A stretch of 64,000 nt of DNA from the NCBI GenBank assembly GCA_003612515.1, contig RAZB01000001.1:124001-188000 (forward strand), given 5' to 3'. The stretch's first letter is position 1, and every line of letters starts with the position of its first letter. Under the pieces are notes generated by a model that was given only the letters and a program-made list of their open reading frames with translations, had not been told where the DNA came from and did not search any database. Source of the DNA: a bacterium D16-34 (GTDB lineage Bacteria > Actinomycetota > Coriobacteriia > Coriobacteriales > Eggerthellaceae). Shown piece by piece: positions 63,156 through 64,000 of this stretch. A program made the translations under genes and the position numbers.

Positions 63156-64000
63156 ATGCTTCATTTCGATAGTGACTATATGGAAGGCGCGCTCCCTGCC
63201 ATTATCGAGCGGCTGCACACAACCAACTTCAACCAAACCGCAGGCTACGGCACTGACGAGATTTGCGAAAGTGCCCGCGCACGCATCCGCCGCGCCTGCG
63301 ATGCACCGGAGGCCAGCGTGCACTTTCTCGTTGGGGGCACACAGACTAACGCTGTCGTGCTTGATCAGCTCCTTTGCCCCTGGGAGGGCGTCCTTTCTGC
63401 TACCAGTGGCCACATAAATGCGCATGAAGCCGGAGCGGTTGAGGGGCTTGGGCACAAGATCTTACCCCTAGAACCCCACGAGGGTAAGCTCCTTGCAGCC
63501 GACGTGCGGGCTTATTGCGAAAACTTTTTCGCGGATGCCAACCGCGACCATATGGTGGCACCAGGGGTGGTCTATCTATCCCATCCCACTGAATACGGAA
63601 CCATCTATTCCCTCGCGGAACTTGAGGATCTAAGCGCAGTGTGCGATGAGTTTGACCTGGCACTTTTTATGGACGGCGCACGCCTAGGCTATGGCCTGGC
63701 AGCACGAGGCGCAGATGTGACCTTGCCCGACATAGCCCGCTTGTGCGACGCTTTCTACATCGGCGGAACCAAAGTTGGCGCCCTTTTTGGCGAAGCTGTA
63801 GTATTCCCGCGACCTACAACGTGCCGTCATCGTCGCGGCTGCGACGTCAATGGTCGCCCCGCCCCCATTGACCAGCACTTCTTCACTATCACGAAGAAGC
63901 GTGGAGCCCTTTTGGCGAAGGGTCGCATGCTCGGCATCCAGTTCGACGAGCTGTTTTCTTCCGACGCCTCGCCGGACGCTAGCGCTGTCGCCGCTGCCAA
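63156..64000 (+). CDS. Threonine aldolase/beta-eliminating lyase family enzyme, 3' end outside window
   Basis: An open frame starts at the ATG at 63156 (AAGGAG 8 nt upstream) and runs past the right edge with 281 codons seen. It is a PLP aspartate-aminotransferase-fold enzyme: GGTQTNAVVLD near the start, SHPTEYGTIYS, FMDGARLGYGL, and the PLP-lysine in GGTKVGALFGEAVVF. Low-specificity threonine aldolases cut threonine to glycine and acetaldehyde. About 20 residues after EAVVFPRP (TTCRHRRGCDVNGRPAP) do not fit the family and look inserted. GC content is higher than in the rest of the window. Confidence 0.85.
   Translation, partial: MLHFDSDYMEGALPAIIERLHTTNFNQTAGYGTDEICESARARIRRACDAPEASVHFLVGGTQTNAVVLDQLLCPWEGVLSATSGHINAHEAGAVEGLGHKILPLEPHEGKLLAADVRAYCENFFADANRDHMVAPGVVYLSHPTEYGTIYSLAELEDLSAVCDEFDLALFMDGARLGYGLAARGADVTLPDIARLCDAFYIGGTKVGALFGEAVVFPRPTTCRHRRGCDVNGRPAPIDQHFFTITKKRGALLAKGRMLGIQFDELFSSDASPDASAVAAA

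Overview
The window reads as chromosomal DNA of an anaerobic actinobacterium of the class Coriobacteriia, most likely family Eggerthellaceae; Cryptobacterium or Slackia would fit, but the genus cannot be fixed from sequence alone. The reasons are the moderate GC content, three TAT-exported FAD-dependent reductases of the fumarate-reductase type, a six-heme periplasmic cytochrome beside one of them, two large LuxR-type regulators with a polytopic membrane N-terminus beside the other two, menaquinone methylation (UbiE/MenG), and a TsaB-RimI-TsaD triple fusion. No tRNA, rRNA, CRISPR array, prophage or insertion sequence was recognised.

Layout. 1-13.6 kb: housekeeping and envelope genes (a 5'-cut unknown protein, purB, two TrkA-type K+ regulators, a wall-hydrolase-like protein, CorC/HlyC and hemolysin III membrane proteins, two PH-domain membrane proteins, YqeY, MazG, an isochorismatase-family hydrolase, a SpoU methyltransferase, a UspA protein). 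13.8-18.8 kb: menG, a repeat-rich intergenic region, a cytochrome c plus flavoprotein operon, and a divergent Fic-fold/winged-helix protein whose Fic active site is destroyed. 18.8-27.2 kb: a complete kdpFABCDE potassium system, including the 30-residue kdpF. 27.2-34.4 kb: two LuxR/flavoprotein-reductase pairs. 34.6-36 kb: a small charged protein and a HemW-like protein without its radical-SAM cysteines. 36.2-43.6 kb: t6A genes (tsaBID fusion, tsaE), a one-carbon cluster (folD, fchA, fhs) and coaX. 43.8-49.4 kb: an orphan response regulator, fabH, bioY, a MATE transporter and birA. 49.4-57.1 kb: folPK fusion, ftsH, hpt, maf, tilS, rlmD on one strand. 57.2-64 kb: a dimethylargininase-like gene, a small holin-like membrane protein, an Fe-alcohol dehydrogenase, PAP2, ZIP transporter, ferritin, and a 3'-cut threonine aldolase-like gene.

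How the genes fit together. Exported flavoproteins, one with a multiheme cytochrome, suggest menaquinone-linked anaerobic respiration of organic acceptors, each with its own neighbouring regulator. The folD-fchA-fhs cluster looks like a divided C1 pathway: this FolD has lost the lysine and glutamine of the cyclohydrolase site, and FchA beside it would supply that step.

The most unusual features are non-coding. Degenerate tandem repeats, most often of exactly 18 nt (after menG, folD and the response regulator) and elsewhere of 13-20 nt, lie just 3' of stop codons. Two homologous palindromic elements with three arms sit about 125-130 bp after menG and fabH. Together with the decayed Fic and HemW proteins these are the observations most worth follow-up.
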